Below are positions 17,029 through 26,062 of a DNA stretch of 64,000 nucleotides, in pieces (position 1 is the first letter of the stretch; each line of letters opens with the position of its first letter). A program made the position numbers and the translations under genes. The notes below the pieces were generated by a model. It saw only the letters and a program-made list of their open reading frames with translations. It searched no databases and was not told the origin of the DNA. This stretch comes from Halobaculum marinum (GTDB lineage: Archaea; Halobacteriota; Halobacteria; Halobacteriales; Haloferacaceae). Where the stretch lies: positions 1,488,001 to 1,552,000 of the forward strand of contig NZ_CP119989.1 of NCBI RefSeq assembly GCF_029338555.1, read 5' to 3'.

Positions 17029-17916
17029 ATGAGCGGTCACTCGTTCCACACGGTCGACGTGTTCACCCGCGGCGACGAACGGTTCACCGGGAACCAACTC
17101 GCCGTGTTCCACGACGCCGCCGACGTCGACGCCGACGAGGCGCTCGCGCTCACCCGCGAGACGAACTTCTCGGAGTGTACGTTCGTCGACCGCCGACGCG
17201 ACGACGGGAGCTACGACGTCCGGATCTTCGACCCCGCCGAGGAGATTCCGTTTGCGGGCCACCCGACGCTCGGCACCGCCGCGGTGCTCCGGGAACTGAC
17301 GGGCGACGACCCCGGCGACGACCTCACCCTGAACCTCGGTGTTGGCTCCATCGACGTGTGGGTCGAGAACGGCGAGCGCGGGGACGAGTACTGGATGCGC
17401 CAGATTCCGCCCGAGTTCGGTGAGACGGTCGCCCCAGATCGGATCGCGCCAGCCCTCGGACTCGACACGGACGACCTCGCCGTCGATGCGCCCGTCCAGT
17501 CGGTGTCGACGGGGCTCCCGACGTTCGTCGTCCCCCTCGCCTCGGTCGACGCTGTGGCCCGCGCGTCGACGACCGACCCGGCGTACACCGAGTTCATCGA
17601 TGCGGTCGGCGAGCACAACCTCCTCGTCGTCGCGCGCGGCGGCGTCGACGGCGGCGACCTCCACGCCCGGGTGTTCGCGGACTACGCCGGCGTCCCGGAG
17701 GACCCTGCGACGGGGTCGGCGGCCGGGTGTCTCGCCGGGTGGCTCGTCGAACATCGGTGGCTCGGCGAGGGACCCGTCGCCGCGACGGTCGAGCAAGGGT
17801 ACGAGATGGGTCGCCCGTCGCGACTCCGGCTGCGCGCCGAGCGCGGCGACGACGGCGGTCCCGTCGTCGAGGTCGGCGGAGCGGCCGTCCCGGTCGCTGA
17901 AGGACGACTCCTGTAG
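17029..17916 (+). CDS. PhzF-family isomerase/epimerase
   Basis: 295 residues of the PhzF/diaminopimelate-epimerase fold. Family signatures are visible: FTVDVFT-like N-terminus (HSFHTVDVFTRGDERFTGNQLAV), ETNFSECTFV with the catalytic Glu, FDPAEEIPFAGHPTLGTA, and EDPATGSAAGCLAGWLVEH in the second half. No phenazine genes are present; archaeal members have unknown substrates. Start ATG 17029 gives the canonical N-terminus; the longer frame runs into the dph2 promoter. Confidence 0.92.
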   Translation: MSGHSFHTVDVFTRGDERFTGNQLAVFHDAADVDADEALALTRETNFSECTFVDRRRDDGSYDVRIFDPAEEIPFAGHPTLGTAAVLRELTGDDPGDDLTLNLGVGSIDVWVENGERGDEYWMRQIPPEFGETVAPDRIAPALGLDTDDLAVDAPVQSVSTGLPTFVVPLASVDAVARASTTDPAYTEFIDAVGEHNLLVVARGGVDGGDLHARVFADYAGVPEDPATGSAAGCLAGWLVEHRWLGEGPVAATVEQGYEMGRPSRLRLRAERGDDGGPVVEVGGAAVPVAEGRLL

Positions 17917-17954
17917 CGACCCCGCGCCTCAACCTCCAGCACCCCAGGTCGGGG

Positions 17955-18974
17955 TCAGACTCCTGGCACGAGCGCAGTGACGCCGAGCGTCTCCAGTATC
18001 ATCCACACGATGAACACGACGTACAGCATGAGGAGGGCCACCGCCTCGGGCCGGTCGAGTTCGAGGTCGGTCCGCGTGACGACGAGGAACCCGAGTGTCG
18101 CGACCGTGAGAAAGCCCATCATCGGGACCGCCGTGCCGAAGTCGAGAGCGATCCGGCCGCCGGGCACGAGCAACACGCCGACGGGGACGGCGACGAGCAG
18201 GTCGAAGGTGTTGCTCCCGAGGACGTTCGCGAGGCTCGTCGGGCCACGCCCGGCCTCCGCCGCCCGAACCGAGACGACCGTGTCGGGGAGGCTCGTCCCG
18301 GCGGCGACGACGGTCAGGCCCCAGACTGCCGAGGGGACGCCGAGGGTGGCCTCCAGCGACACCGCCGCTTCGACGAGCGCCTCGACGCCGACGAGGATGC
18401 CCAGAATCGACCCGACGAGGAGCAGCCACTGGCGACGCGCGTTCACGTCGTTCACCTCGGGCGCGTCGTAGTCGGAGACGTCCTGCGATTGGATGAACAG
18501 GTACACGGCGTACAGCGCGAGCGGGATGAGCGCCAGCGGCCGGGTCAGCGTCGACGTGAGTCCGTTCGCCACGGGCTGGGGTTCGTAGATCACGCCCAGC
18601 GAGAAGGTGAGCAGCAGCACCGCGACCGCGAGCATGTAGAACTGCGTCTCCTTGTACACCACGTCGCGGTCGGCGCGGAGCCCCCGCCCGCGCAGCGCGC
18701 TCCACCCGGGGATGACGAGGATGTTGAACACCGCCGACCCGACGATTGCACCGACCCCGAGGTCGAAGTTGTCGTACAGCAACACCGAGAAGACGACGCT
18801 CGTCAGTTCCGGGAACGACGATCCGATCGCGGCGATCACCGCACCCTGGACCACCGCGGGGAGCCCGTAGTGTGCGCCGAGGCGCTCGCTCGCCGATTCG
18901 AGGCGACCGCCGGCGACCCAGACGATAGCCGTCCCGACGACGATGAGGCCGACCGCGCCGAAGACAGAGACCAT
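17955..18974 (-). CDS. Sodium/calcium exchanger, CaCA family
   Basis: 339 residues, about ten TM helices. Alpha-repeats: IGSSFPELTSVV with VGSAVFNILVIPG in the first half, and AGTSLPDTVVSVR with LGSNTFDLLVAVP in the second. The acidic residue of the second repeat is Asp (SLPDT) where the 482-1513 paralogue has Glu (STPEF), so ion selectivity may differ. A cytoplasmic loop with a charged segment (DVSDYDAPEVNDVNARR) joins the halves. Convergent with PhzF. Confidence 0.88.
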   Translation of the reverse strand: MVSVFGAVGLIVVGTAIVWVAGGRLESASERLGAHYGLPAVVQGAVIAAIGSSFPELTSVVFSVLLYDNFDLGVGAIVGSAVFNILVIPGWSALRGRGLRADRDVVYKETQFYMLAVAVLLLTFSLGVIYEPQPVANGLTSTLTRPLALIPLALYAVYLFIQSQDVSDYDAPEVNDVNARRQWLLLVGSILGILVGVEALVEAAVSLEATLGVPSAVWGLTVVAAGTSLPDTVVSVRAAEAGRGPTSLANVLGSNTFDLLVAVPVGVLLVPGGRIALDFGTAVPMMGFLTVATLGFLVVTRTDLELDRPEAVALLMLYVVFIVWMILETLGVTALVPGV

Positions 18975-19011
18975 ACCGGCCGCGCGGGCGCCGAGGGCGA
19001 AAACCCACCGA

Positions 19012-19638
19012 CTACGCGATGTCGCGCGAGGTGTCGATGGCGACCTGCTCCTCCAGCTTCAGCTTCACCGTCTCGTCGAGCGCGCGCCCGCCGCGGAACT
19101 TCGGGACCGCGAGTTTGTTCACCACGTCGCTGCCTCGGACCTGGGTGTCGAGGTCCCACACGACGTCGGCGACGTGCTCGGTCATCCCGCGGTTGTCCGG
19201 TTCGCTGGCGCCCTTCATCGCGTGGAGGAACGCGACGCTCCCGGTGTTGACCATCGCCGTCTGGAGTTCGTTGAGGAAGCGCCGGTAGCGGGTTCGGTCG
19301 GTGCGCTCCAGCGGGTCGACCACGTCGACGACGAGGTTCGCGCTCTCGGGGAGCGCGCTGACGAGTCGATTGGCCGCGTCCAGTGGGGCGTCACCGCCGA
19401 CATCGCGGATCGTGGGCGTGCCGACGCGCGAGCGCGTGCGGTCGAGCGCGTCCGAGACGGCCTGGTCCGAGCGCAAGGTCGTGAGGTACAGCGTCCCGCG
19501 AGCGGCCGTGAGTTCGTACAACAACAGTTCCGACTGGCTCGCCGGATCCGCCGAGAACAGGACGATGCTGCCCGCCGGGATGCCGCCGTCGAGACGGCGG
19601 TCGAGTACCTCGATCCCAGTCGGCAGTCGCCCCTGCAT
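19012..19638 (-). CDS. HTR-like RecA/KaiC-superfamily protein with degenerate Walker A
   Basis: 208 residues beginning MQGRLPTGIEVLDRRLDGGIPAGSIVLFSADPASQSELLLYEL, the RecA/KaiC N-terminal layout. The P-loop position reads SADPASQSE: no GxxGxGKT and no Lys, so ATP hydrolysis is unlikely. A Walker B-like LVVDVVDPLERT remains. From memory such proteins are annotated HTR-like in haloarchaea. It precedes the opposite-end MinD-like gene (19676-20356) on the same strand, upstream to downstream order MinD-like then HTR-like with a 37-bp gap, so an operon is likely. Confidence 0.8.
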   Translation of the reverse strand: MQGRLPTGIEVLDRRLDGGIPAGSIVLFSADPASQSELLLYELTAARGTLYLTTLRSDQAVSDALDRTRSRVGTPTIRDVGGDAPLDAANRLVSALPESANLVVDVVDPLERTDRTRYRRFLNELQTAMVNTGSVAFLHAMKGASEPDNRGMTEHVADVVWDLDTQVRGSDVVNKLAVPKFRGGRALDETVKLKLEEQVAIDTSRDIA

Positions 19639-19675
19639 GTCACGATGTCACGAACTACTGGGGCATAATCGTTTC

Positions 19676-20356
19676 TCACACCGTCCGACGGGATTTTACG
19701 GACGGCTCGTCGTCGGCCACCTGCGCCGCTATCGCCCGGTAGGCCGCTCGGCCGCGCGCAGACGCCTCCACCGCGCCGTCGACGCCGGGAACGCACCCGA
19801 GCACCGGACAGCCCAACACCGCGTCCACTCCCGACGGGACGACCGCCGCCCGCGTCACCACGGCGCCCGCGACCGAGGTGTCGACCCGCCTCGCCACCGC
19901 CGCGGTCTTGGCGGCGTCACGGAGCGCTGCCGCGCACGCCTCGGTGACGAGGAGCGCGCGGTCGGCGGCCCGCACCGGAGCGACGGCGTCGGGTGCCGCG
20001 CCCGCCGGACAGTCGACGAGCACCGTCGTCTCCGGGTCGGCGCCGTCGGCGACCACTCGGAACGTGTCGTGTGGCTCCAAATCGGTGGGTCGCTCCGGCG
20101 CGGGGAGCACGTGGAGGCTGGCGTCCCCGTCTTCATCCCAGTCTCCGTCGACGGCGACACCCCGCTCGGGCGCGCGTCGCGGCTCCTCGGGGTAGTCGAC
20201 CCGGCGGGAGCGTCCCGCGAGTGCACCGAGGTCCGGGAGGTCCCAGTCGCCGTCGACCACGAGGACGCTCCGTCCCCGCGCGACCAGCGCACGCCCCAGT
20301 GCGAGTGTCGTCGTCGTCTTCCCCGTGCCGCCTTTCCCGCCGGTGATCGCGATCAC
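19676..20356 (-). CDS. MinD/ParA-family ATPase
   Basis: 226 residues. Deviant Walker A KGGTGKTTTTLALG at residues 8-21 with the signature Lys, switch I-like VLVVDGDWDLPDLG and switch II-like VLVDCPAGAAPD. No C-terminal amphipathic helix of classical MinD is evident: the C-terminus is DDEPSVKSRRTV. Haloarchaea encode several MinD homologues (MinD4 positions motility machinery in Haloferax); this one is not assignable to a numbered paralogue. Likely cotranscribed with the HTR-like gene. Confidence 0.88.
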   Translation of the reverse strand: MIAITGGKGGTGKTTTTLALGRALVARGRSVLVVDGDWDLPDLGALAGRSRRVDYPEEPRRAPERGVAVDGDWDEDGDASLHVLPAPERPTDLEPHDTFRVVADGADPETTVLVDCPAGAAPDAVAPVRAADRALLVTEACAAALRDAAKTAAVARRVDTSVAGAVVTRAAVVPSGVDAVLGCPVLGCVPGVDGAVEASARGRAAYRAIAAQVADDEPSVKSRRTV

Positions 20357-20480
20357 GGGGTGGTTGTGTCGCGATCCGGTTTGAACTCTCGTCGCGGCGT
20401 GTCGAGGTGTCGAGACGGTGTGGCGGTGCCGCGGCTACCGGGTGGAAGGCGAGAGAACGCGCGGCGGGAGGTAGGAGTCG

Positions 20481-20879
20481 TCAGTCCTTACAGCAGCCGC
20501 CCGCCTCGCCGCCGAAGTCGACCGCGAGGGAGTCGGAGATCGCCTGGTTGAGCGTCTCCAGTCGCGCCTGGAGGTCGTCTTGCGCCTCGACGTACTCCTT
20601 CATCACGGGGAGCGCGTGGAGCTCTTGTTGCGCCTCCTGTACCTTCTCCATCGTCTCGTCGTCGGCGCGCCCGGCTTGCCGGGCCATCGCGAACTCCTGG
20701 CGGAGCTGTTCGAACTCTGCGATGCGCTCTTGGGCCTCCTCGTCGTTCTGGACCGCCGCCTTCGCCTCCTCGAAGCGGCGGTACGTCTGCGTCTCGGCGA
20801 TCGCGTCGCCCAGTCGGGACGCGAGGACCTCGACCGAGTCGTCCGTCGCCGACTCCGGCACATCGGTCTCGATGCTCAT
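20481..20879 (-). CDS. YlbF/YmcA-family helical protein
   Basis: 132 residues. An extended helical bundle (VEVLASRLGDAIAETQTYRRFEEAKAAVQNDEEAQERIAEFEQLRQEF... PVMKEYVEAQDDLQARLETLNQAISDSLAVDF) matches the Com_YlbF family. Bacillus YlbF/YmcA/YaaT influence RNase Y-dependent RNA turnover; archaeal roles are unknown. The C-terminus GGEAGGCCKD carries a Cys pair that may bind metal or a 4Fe-4S cluster, as in the Bacillus complex; that is inference. Confidence 0.85.
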   Translation of the reverse strand: MSIETDVPESATDDSVEVLASRLGDAIAETQTYRRFEEAKAAVQNDEEAQERIAEFEQLRQEFAMARQAGRADDETMEKVQEAQQELHALPVMKEYVEAQDDLQARLETLNQAISDSLAVDFGGEAGGCCKD

Positions 20880-20933
20880 AGCTCGGCTACGAGGTGGCGG
20901 CTGTTAAGCTCCGCGACTGGGGAAGTGGCCCGT

Positions 20934-21194
20934 TCAGACCAGCGCCGCGTACACCGCGGCGCCGACGGTGACGACCCCGACGAGGATCATCCAGTTCCGG
21001 TGGGTGTCGAGGGTGCCGTACGGGCCGCCCTTCCGCGTGAACAGGTACACGAAGTAGACAGCCAGCGGCGCGAGTCGGAGCAGCGTCGGCACCGCGACGC
21101 CGGCGACGAGGTCGACGCCGACGGTGAGGACGAGCGCTCCCGCGGCGGCCGTGGCCGCGACGAGCAGGTCGTCGCGCGCGTCGGAGAGATCCAT
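20934..21194 (-). CDS. Small membrane protein, two to three TM helices
   Basis: 86 residues. Hydrophobic segments at about 8-32, 36-54 and 66-86 separated by TRKGGPYGTLDTHRNW. Start ATG 21194 is followed by a short acidic cytoplasmic N-terminus (MDLSDARDD). Transcribed between the FKBP and YlbF genes on the same strand. No known function. Confidence 0.7.
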   Translation of the reverse strand: MDLSDARDDLLVAATAAAGALVLTVGVDLVAGVAVPTLLRLAPLAVYFVYLFTRKGGPYGTLDTHRNWMILVGVVTVGAAVYAALV

Positions 21195-21264
21195 CTACTC
21201 GGGAATCGGCGAAACGGAAGTAATCGGTGTCGATTCGGCGCCGCGACCGGGGAGCGATCGGGCG

Positions 21265-22266
21265 TTACTCCTCGGCGTCTTCGAGCTCCTCGACGAGCTC
21301 GTCGGCGTCGACGTCGACGTCGTCCATGTCCACGTCGTCCATGGCCTCTTCGAGCTCCTCGGCGCCCATGCCGCCGCCCATGCCGCCCATCATGCCGCCC
21401 ATGCCGCCCATCATGCCGCCGGAGCCGTCGATGATCTCCTCGACGACGACGCGGTCGAGGTCGAGGCGGCCCATGATGTCCTGGGCGATCTGCTGCTTCG
21501 AGAACATCCACTGCTGGTTCATCTGCATCATCGGCGTGGCCTCGATGTACAGCGAGCGCTTCTCGACCTCCTGCGTCTCGGTCTCGGGTTCGCCGTCCTC
21601 GTCGTCGGACTCGACGGTGACCTCCTCCTCGACGGTCTCCTCCTCGATGCGGACCTCGGGGGTCTCCTGGAGGTACATGCCGATGAGGCCGGCGGCCTTC
21701 TCCTCGTCGTCGTCGACGAGGCCGACGATCTCGTACTCGTACTCGAGGTCGTCACCCGCCAGCGGGTGGTTGAAGTCGACGCGCGAGCGCCCGCCGATGA
21801 CGGTCTCGACGTAGCCCTGCTCGCCGTCGATGGTGACCTGTGCGCCGGGGTAGCGGTCGTCCTCCGGGATCTTCTCGGCGCTCACCGTGCGCACGTCGTC
21901 GGGGTCGAACTCGCCGAACGCCTCGGCGGCGGGGACGGTGACGGTGTTCTCGTCGCCGACCTCCTTCCCGAGCAGGTCCTCGTCGACGGCGCCGAACACG
22001 TGGCCCTCGCCCACGACGATGGTGCGCGGGGAGAAGTCGTACTCGTCGTCGTCGATACCGGCCTCCTCGGCGACCTCCACGCGCGTGGTGTCGACGACGC
22101 GGCCCTCCTCGTCGTCGTCCTCGGTCGCCGTCCGGACGGTGTAGTCCAGTCGGACGAAGTCGCCGTTCTGGATCCCGTCGGCGGACTCCTCGGTCTCGGC
22201 GTCCTCGCTCGCCTCATCGCCGGCGTCTGCGGCTTCCGCCGCCTCCGCCTGCTCTTCTTCGCTCAT
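21265..22266 (-). CDS. FKBP-type peptidyl-prolyl isomerase (SlyD-like, long archaeal form)
   Basis: 333 residues. After an acidic N-terminal tail of about 35 residues, the FKBP/IF-domain core spans about 36-190: GDFVRLDYTVRT, RTIVVGEGHVFGAVDEDLLGKEVGDENTVTVPAAEAFGEFDP and VDFNHPLAGDDLEYEYEIV. The C-terminal region adds an acidic EEETVEEEVTVESDDEDGEPE linker, a helical segment with MMQMNQQWMFSKQQIAQDIMGRL, and a run of Met/Gly (GGMMGGMGG-type, about 285-303) before a final acidic helix. The Met/Gly run resembles flexible chaperonin tails. Cytosolic protein-folding role expected. Confidence 0.9.
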   Translation of the reverse strand: MSEEEQAEAAEAADAGDEASEDAETEESADGIQNGDFVRLDYTVRTATEDDDEEGRVVDTTRVEVAEEAGIDDDEYDFSPRTIVVGEGHVFGAVDEDLLGKEVGDENTVTVPAAEAFGEFDPDDVRTVSAEKIPEDDRYPGAQVTIDGEQGYVETVIGGRSRVDFNHPLAGDDLEYEYEIVGLVDDDEEKAAGLIGMYLQETPEVRIEEETVEEEVTVESDDEDGEPETETQEVEKRSLYIEATPMMQMNQQWMFSKQQIAQDIMGRLDLDRVVVEEIIDGSGGMMGGMGGMMGGMGGGMGAEELEEAMDDVDMDDVDVDADELVEELEDAEE

Positions 22267-22401
22267 GTCCGCACCGTCGCTCGTGCGCTTCTTAACAGTC
22301 ACGTTTCCGACGTGCGCGCGACGACAAGCGGGATCGACGGACGTCGCCGGCGTCGACCGGCTCACGCCACCCTTTTGCTCGGCGACCGCGACGCCGCGTG
22401 T

Positions 22402-22977
22402 ATGTACGAGGTCGAGGTGAAGGTCCGCGCCGACCACGACGACGTGCGCGCCCGGTTGGCCGGCATCGACGCCGAGCGACGACACCGCGTCGAGCAGGTC
22501 GACACCTACTACGACGCGCCCCATCGCGACTTCGCCGACACCGACGAGGCGCTCCGGATCCGCCGCGAGACGGTCCACCGCGGCGACGACGAGGCCGCCG
22601 AACCCGGCGACGGTGACTCGACGACGACGAAGGTGACGTACAAGGGACCGCTGGTCGAGGCCGAGTCCAAGACCCGGGAGGAGTTCGAGACGGCGGTCGC
22701 GGACGCCGACGCCGCCGAAGGGATCCTCGCGGGACTCGGCTTCGACCCCGCCGCGACCGTCGAGAAGGAGCGGACGTTCTACGCGACGGACGGCTACACG
22801 GTCACGCTCGACCGGGTGGCGGGCCTCGGCGAGTTCGTCGAGGTGGAACGCGAAGCAGCGGAGGCGGACATCGAGCGCGTCCGCGAGGGTGCCTACGAGG
22901 TGCTGGAAGCGCTCGGTCTGGACCCCGCCGAACAGATCCGGACCTCGTACCTGGGGCTCCTGCTCGACGGGCAATAG
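22402..22977 (+). CDS. CYTH-domain enzyme (class IV adenylate cyclase/CyaB-like)
   Basis: 191 residues. The CYTH N-terminal signature MYEVEVKVRA (ExExK) is followed by VDTYYDAPHRDF, ALRIRRE, KVTYKGPLVEAESKTREEFE, KERTFYATDGYTVTLDRVAGLGEFVEVE and a C-terminal EQIRTSYLGLLL. CYTH proteins bind triphosphate substrates through tunnel-facing acids and bases. Members of this CyaB subgroup make cAMP in Aeromonas and Yersinia, but archaeal relatives may be thiamine-triphosphatase- or polyphosphatase-like. Confidence 0.9.
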   Translation: MYEVEVKVRADHDDVRARLAGIDAERRHRVEQVDTYYDAPHRDFADTDEALRIRRETVHRGDDEAAEPGDGDSTTTKVTYKGPLVEAESKTREEFETAVADADAAEGILAGLGFDPAATVEKERTFYATDGYTVTLDRVAGLGEFVEVEREAAEADIERVREGAYEVLEALGLDPAEQIRTSYLGLLLDGQ

Positions 22978-23029
22978 TCGCCCGAACATACCTCCGAGTT
23001 ATCTCACACCGGCTGGCTGTTTTCGCAAG

Positions 23030-23036
23030 TTATAGT
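23030..23036 (+). promoter_or_regulatory. TATA-like box for the MAT gene
   Basis: TTATAGT centred 29 bp before ATG 23062, consistent with leaderless transcription. Confidence 0.5.
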
Positions 23037-23061
23037 GCGGCCCGTGTCCTCACCGCGGACA

Positions 23062-24294
23062 ATGAGGAACATCCAAGTCTCCGAACTCGACCGCCGTGCC
23101 GTCGAGGACCAGGAGGTAGAGATCGTCGAGCGGAAGGGGATCGGCCACCCCGACTCCATCTGCGACGGCATCGCCGAGGCCGTCTCCCGCGGGCTCTCGC
23201 AGTTGTATCTCGACCGCGTCGGCCACGTGCTCCACTACAACACCGACGAGACGCAGTTGGTCGCGGGCAACGCCGCGCCCGCGTTCGGTGGCGGCGAGAT
23301 GGTCGACCCGATCTACATCCTGATCGTCGGCCGCGCGACGAAGAAGTACGTGAAGGAGGTCGACGGCGAAGAACGGGTGATCACACTGCCCGTCGGCCGT
23401 GTCGCACTGGAGTCCGCCCGGGAGTACCTCCGCGAGAACATCCCAGAACTGGACGTCGGCACCGACGTCGTCGTCGACGTGAAACTCGGCGAGGGCTCTG
23501 GCGACCTCCAAGACGTCTTCGGCGAGGATGACGTGCAGGTGCCGATGGCGAACGACACGTCGTTCGGCGTCGGTCACGCGCCGCTCACGGAGACCGAGCG
23601 GATCGTCCTCGAGGCCGAACGCTCGCTCAACGGGCCGTACGCGGCGGACCACCCCGAACTCGGGCCCGACGTGAAGATCATGGGCAAGCGCGAGGGCGAC
23701 CACATCGACATCACGGTCGCCGCCGCGATGGTCGACGCCCACGTCACCGACCTCGACGAGTACGTGGCCGCGACCGAACGGGTGGAGGCGCACGTCACCG
23801 ACCTCGCGGAGGAGTACACTGATCGCTCGGTCGACGTGCAGGTGAACACCGCTGACGACTTGGAGGACCCCGACGAGCCGTCCATCTACCTCACGACGAC
23901 GGGCACCTCCGCAGAGCAGGGTGACGACGGATCCGTCGGTCGCGGCAACCGTGCGAACGGACTCATCACGCCGAACCGCCCGATGAGCATGGAGGCCACC
24001 TCCGGGAAGAACCCCGTCAACCACATCGGCAAGATCTACAATCTCCTCTCGACGGACATCGCCGAGGCCGTCACCGACGAGGTCGACGGCATCCGCGACC
24101 TGCAGGTGCGCCTGCTGTCGCAGATCGGTCGCCCCATCGACCAGCCGCACGTGGCGGACGCGCAGGTCGTGACGGAGGAGGGCGTCGCCGTCTCCGACAT
24201 CGAGGAAGAGGCGACCGAGATCATCGACGAGCGACTCGCGAACGTCACCGACGTGACCCGCCGGGTCATCGAGGGCGAGCTGTCGACGTTCTGA
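23062..24294 (+). CDS. mat: Archaeal-type methionine adenosyltransferase (SAM synthetase)
   Basis: 410 residues; forms S-adenosylmethionine from methionine and ATP. It belongs to the archaeal MAT family, distinct from bacterial MetK. Conserved blocks include [115 protein letters not shown] and [12 protein letters not shown]. Length fits the family. Start at ATG 23062 follows the TATA box; an upstream in-frame ATG would include the promoter. Confidence 0.96.
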   Translation: MRNIQVSELDRRAVEDQEVEIVERKGIGHPDSICDGIAEAVSRGLSQLYLDRVGHVLHYNTDETQLVAGNAAPAFGGGEMVDPIYILIVGRATKKYVKEVDGEERVITLPVGRVALESAREYLRENIPELDVGTDVVVDVKLGEGSGDLQDVFGEDDVQVPMANDTSFGVGHAPLTETERIVLEAERSLNGPYAADHPELGPDVKIMGKREGDHIDITVAAAMVDAHVTDLDEYVAATERVEAHVTDLAEEYTDRSVDVQVNTADDLEDPDEPSIYLTTTGTSAEQGDDGSVGRGNRANGLITPNRPMSMEATSGKNPVNHIGKIYNLLSTDIAEAVTDEVDGIRDLQVRLLSQIGRPIDQPHVADAQVVTEEGVAVSDIEEEATEIIDERLANVTDVTRRVIEGELSTF

Positions 24295-24501
24295 GCGGCT
24301 CCGATTCGCGGTCCCCGCTCCCGATCACGGGAGCCGTCACCACACCAGTTTTCTCGTGCTTTCTCGGGGGCGAACACCCGGCGGTCGCGTCGCTCGCGCG
24401 GTGGGTCCGCCGGGACTTCGCTGCCCGCCGCGCGGCCGTCGTCAGCGCACGCGGGGGGTGGTCCCGGTTTGGGTGAAGAAGGTTCGGCAGAGCGCGTCGG
24501 C

Positions 24502-24876
24502 TCAGTCGGCGCCGAGTTCGCGCGCGAGGTACGTCGCGATGTCGGTGTCGGCGGACTCGACGAAGCGTGCGACCTCCTCGCCGTCGTCGAAGACGATCAC
24601 CGTCGGGATGTGGGTGACGCCGTACTCGTCCATCCCCGGGCCCTGCTTCTCGCCGTCCACCTTCTCGACGGGGAACTGCTCGACGCGGTCGCCGGAGACG
24701 CCCGCCGCGTCGAGGGCGGCGGCGAACTGCGGCAGTTGTCCGGTGCAGTCGGGACACCAGTCGCCGCCCCACACCTTGTACGTCAGACTGTCGGCGCCGA
24801 GGGCGGCGACCACGTCGGCGTTGCCGTCGGCGTCGAACTCCGCGTCCGGTTCCATCGTCGAAAGCGTCGCGCTCAT
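24502..24876 (-). CDS. Thioredoxin-fold protein
   Basis: 124 residues. Redox motif WCPDC in KVWGGDWCPDCTGQLPQFAA (about residues 39-43) and the cis-Pro loop GVTHIPTVIVFDDGEEVARFVES. WCPDC is less common than WCGPC and suggests a different redox potential. Sits between the MAT gene and cysteine synthase; it may serve as a general disulfide reductase. The start at ATG 24876 is followed by an acidic leader (MSATLSTMEPDAEFDADGN); a shorter start at the second Met is possible. Confidence 0.88.
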   Translation of the reverse strand: MSATLSTMEPDAEFDADGNADVVAALGADSLTYKVWGGDWCPDCTGQLPQFAAALDAAGVSGDRVEQFPVEKVDGEKQGPGMDEYGVTHIPTVIVFDDGEEVARFVESADTDIATYLARELGAD

Positions 24877-25060
24877 GTGCCGAGGTGGGAGGGCTGCCGG
24901 GTTAAGCGCGACGCCGACGGCAGATCCGACGGTCGTCGGCGACGCTCCAACGTCGGACCAGTGTCGGCTGGTTCGCGTCGGCACCCGCTCGTGCGCGCCG
25001 ACCGCCCGAGGGCTTGCCGTCGACGCGAGGCCCTTTAGGCGCGACGACAGTATCGACGGT

Positions 25061-26032
25061 ATGGACGAATCCGTACTCGACACCATCGGCACGCCGTTGG
25101 TTCGGGTGAACTCGCCGCCGGGGGCGACGGTGGCGGCGAAGTTGGAATCGCGCAACCCCGGCGGCTCCGCGAAGGACCGCCCCGCGCTCAACATGATCGA
25201 GCGCGCGGAGGCCACCGGAGCGATCGAACCCGGCGACGAACTCGTCGAGCCGACCTCCGGCAACACGGGTATCGGCCTCGCGATGGCTGGCGCTGCGAAG
25301 GGGTACGACGTGACGCTCGTGATGCCCGCCTCCAAGAGCGCGGAGCGCCGCCAGGTGATGGCGGCGTACGGCGCCGACCTCGAACTCGTCGAGGGCGACA
25401 TCGAGGACGCGAAGGCCCGCGCCGACGAGTTGGAGGCCGAGGGGATGGTCCAACTCCGGCAGTTCGACAACCCCGCGAACCCCGACGCCCACTACGAGAC
25501 GACCGGGCCGGAGATTCTCGACCAACTCGACGGTCGCGAACCGGACGCGCTCGTCGCCGGCGTCGGCACCGGCGGCACGATCAGCGGCATCGGCCGCCGC
25601 CTCCGCGAGGAGTTCCCCGAGATGGACGTGGTCGCCGTCGAACCGGCGGACTCGGCGGTGTTGTCGGGCGAAGAACCGACCGCCGACTCCTTCCAGGGGA
25701 TGGGTCCCGGGTTCGTCAGCCCGAACCTGGAAACGGACCTCCTCGACGGCGTGCTCACGGTCGAACTGGACGAGGCGGAGACCGAGTGTCGCCGACTCGC
25801 CCGCGAGGAGGGGATTCTCGTCGGGCAGTCGTCGGGTGCGTCGATGGTCCGCGCGTACGACGTCGCCGCGGCGTTCGCCGCCGGGGAGGACCCCGGCTAC
25901 CGCGACATCGCCGTCGACGGGTGGGAGCCTCGCGACGACGGCGCCGTCGGCGTCGCCGGCGACGACCCGCTGGTGCTCACGGCCTTTTGGGACTCCGGCG
26001 AACGCTACCTCTCGACCGGCCTGTTCGACTGA
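25061..26032 (+). CDS. Cysteine synthase (PLP-dependent, CysK/CysM fold)
   Basis: 323 residues. PLP-lysine motif NPGGSAKDRPALNMI, substrate loop PTSGNTGIGLAMAGAAKGYDVTLVMP, phosphate-binding GVGTGGTISGIGRRL and GQSSGASMVRAYDVA. It makes cysteine from O-acetylserine (or O-phosphoserine) and sulfide; which donor is used cannot be read. TATA-like CTTTAG near 25032 lies about 30 bp before ATG 25061, so it is probably leaderless. Long upstream in-frame extension rejected as non-coding. Confidence 0.93.
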   Translation: MDESVLDTIGTPLVRVNSPPGATVAAKLESRNPGGSAKDRPALNMIERAEATGAIEPGDELVEPTSGNTGIGLAMAGAAKGYDVTLVMPASKSAERRQVMAAYGADLELVEGDIEDAKARADELEAEGMVQLRQFDNPANPDAHYETTGPEILDQLDGREPDALVAGVGTGGTISGIGRRLREEFPEMDVVAVEPADSAVLSGEEPTADSFQGMGPGFVSPNLETDLLDGVLTVELDEAETECRRLAREEGILVGQSSGASMVRAYDVAAAFAAGEDPGYRDIAVDGWEPRDDGAVGVAGDDPLVLTAFWDSGERYLSTGLFD

Positions 26033-26062
26033 TCGGACACTGACGACGGCGACCCGCTCCAG

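Noticed and set aside
24356-25060. N-terminal extension of cysteine synthase by about 235 codons
   Set aside because: Region is antisense of the thioredoxin gene; CysK fold starts at ATG 25061 with a TATA-like box at the right distance.
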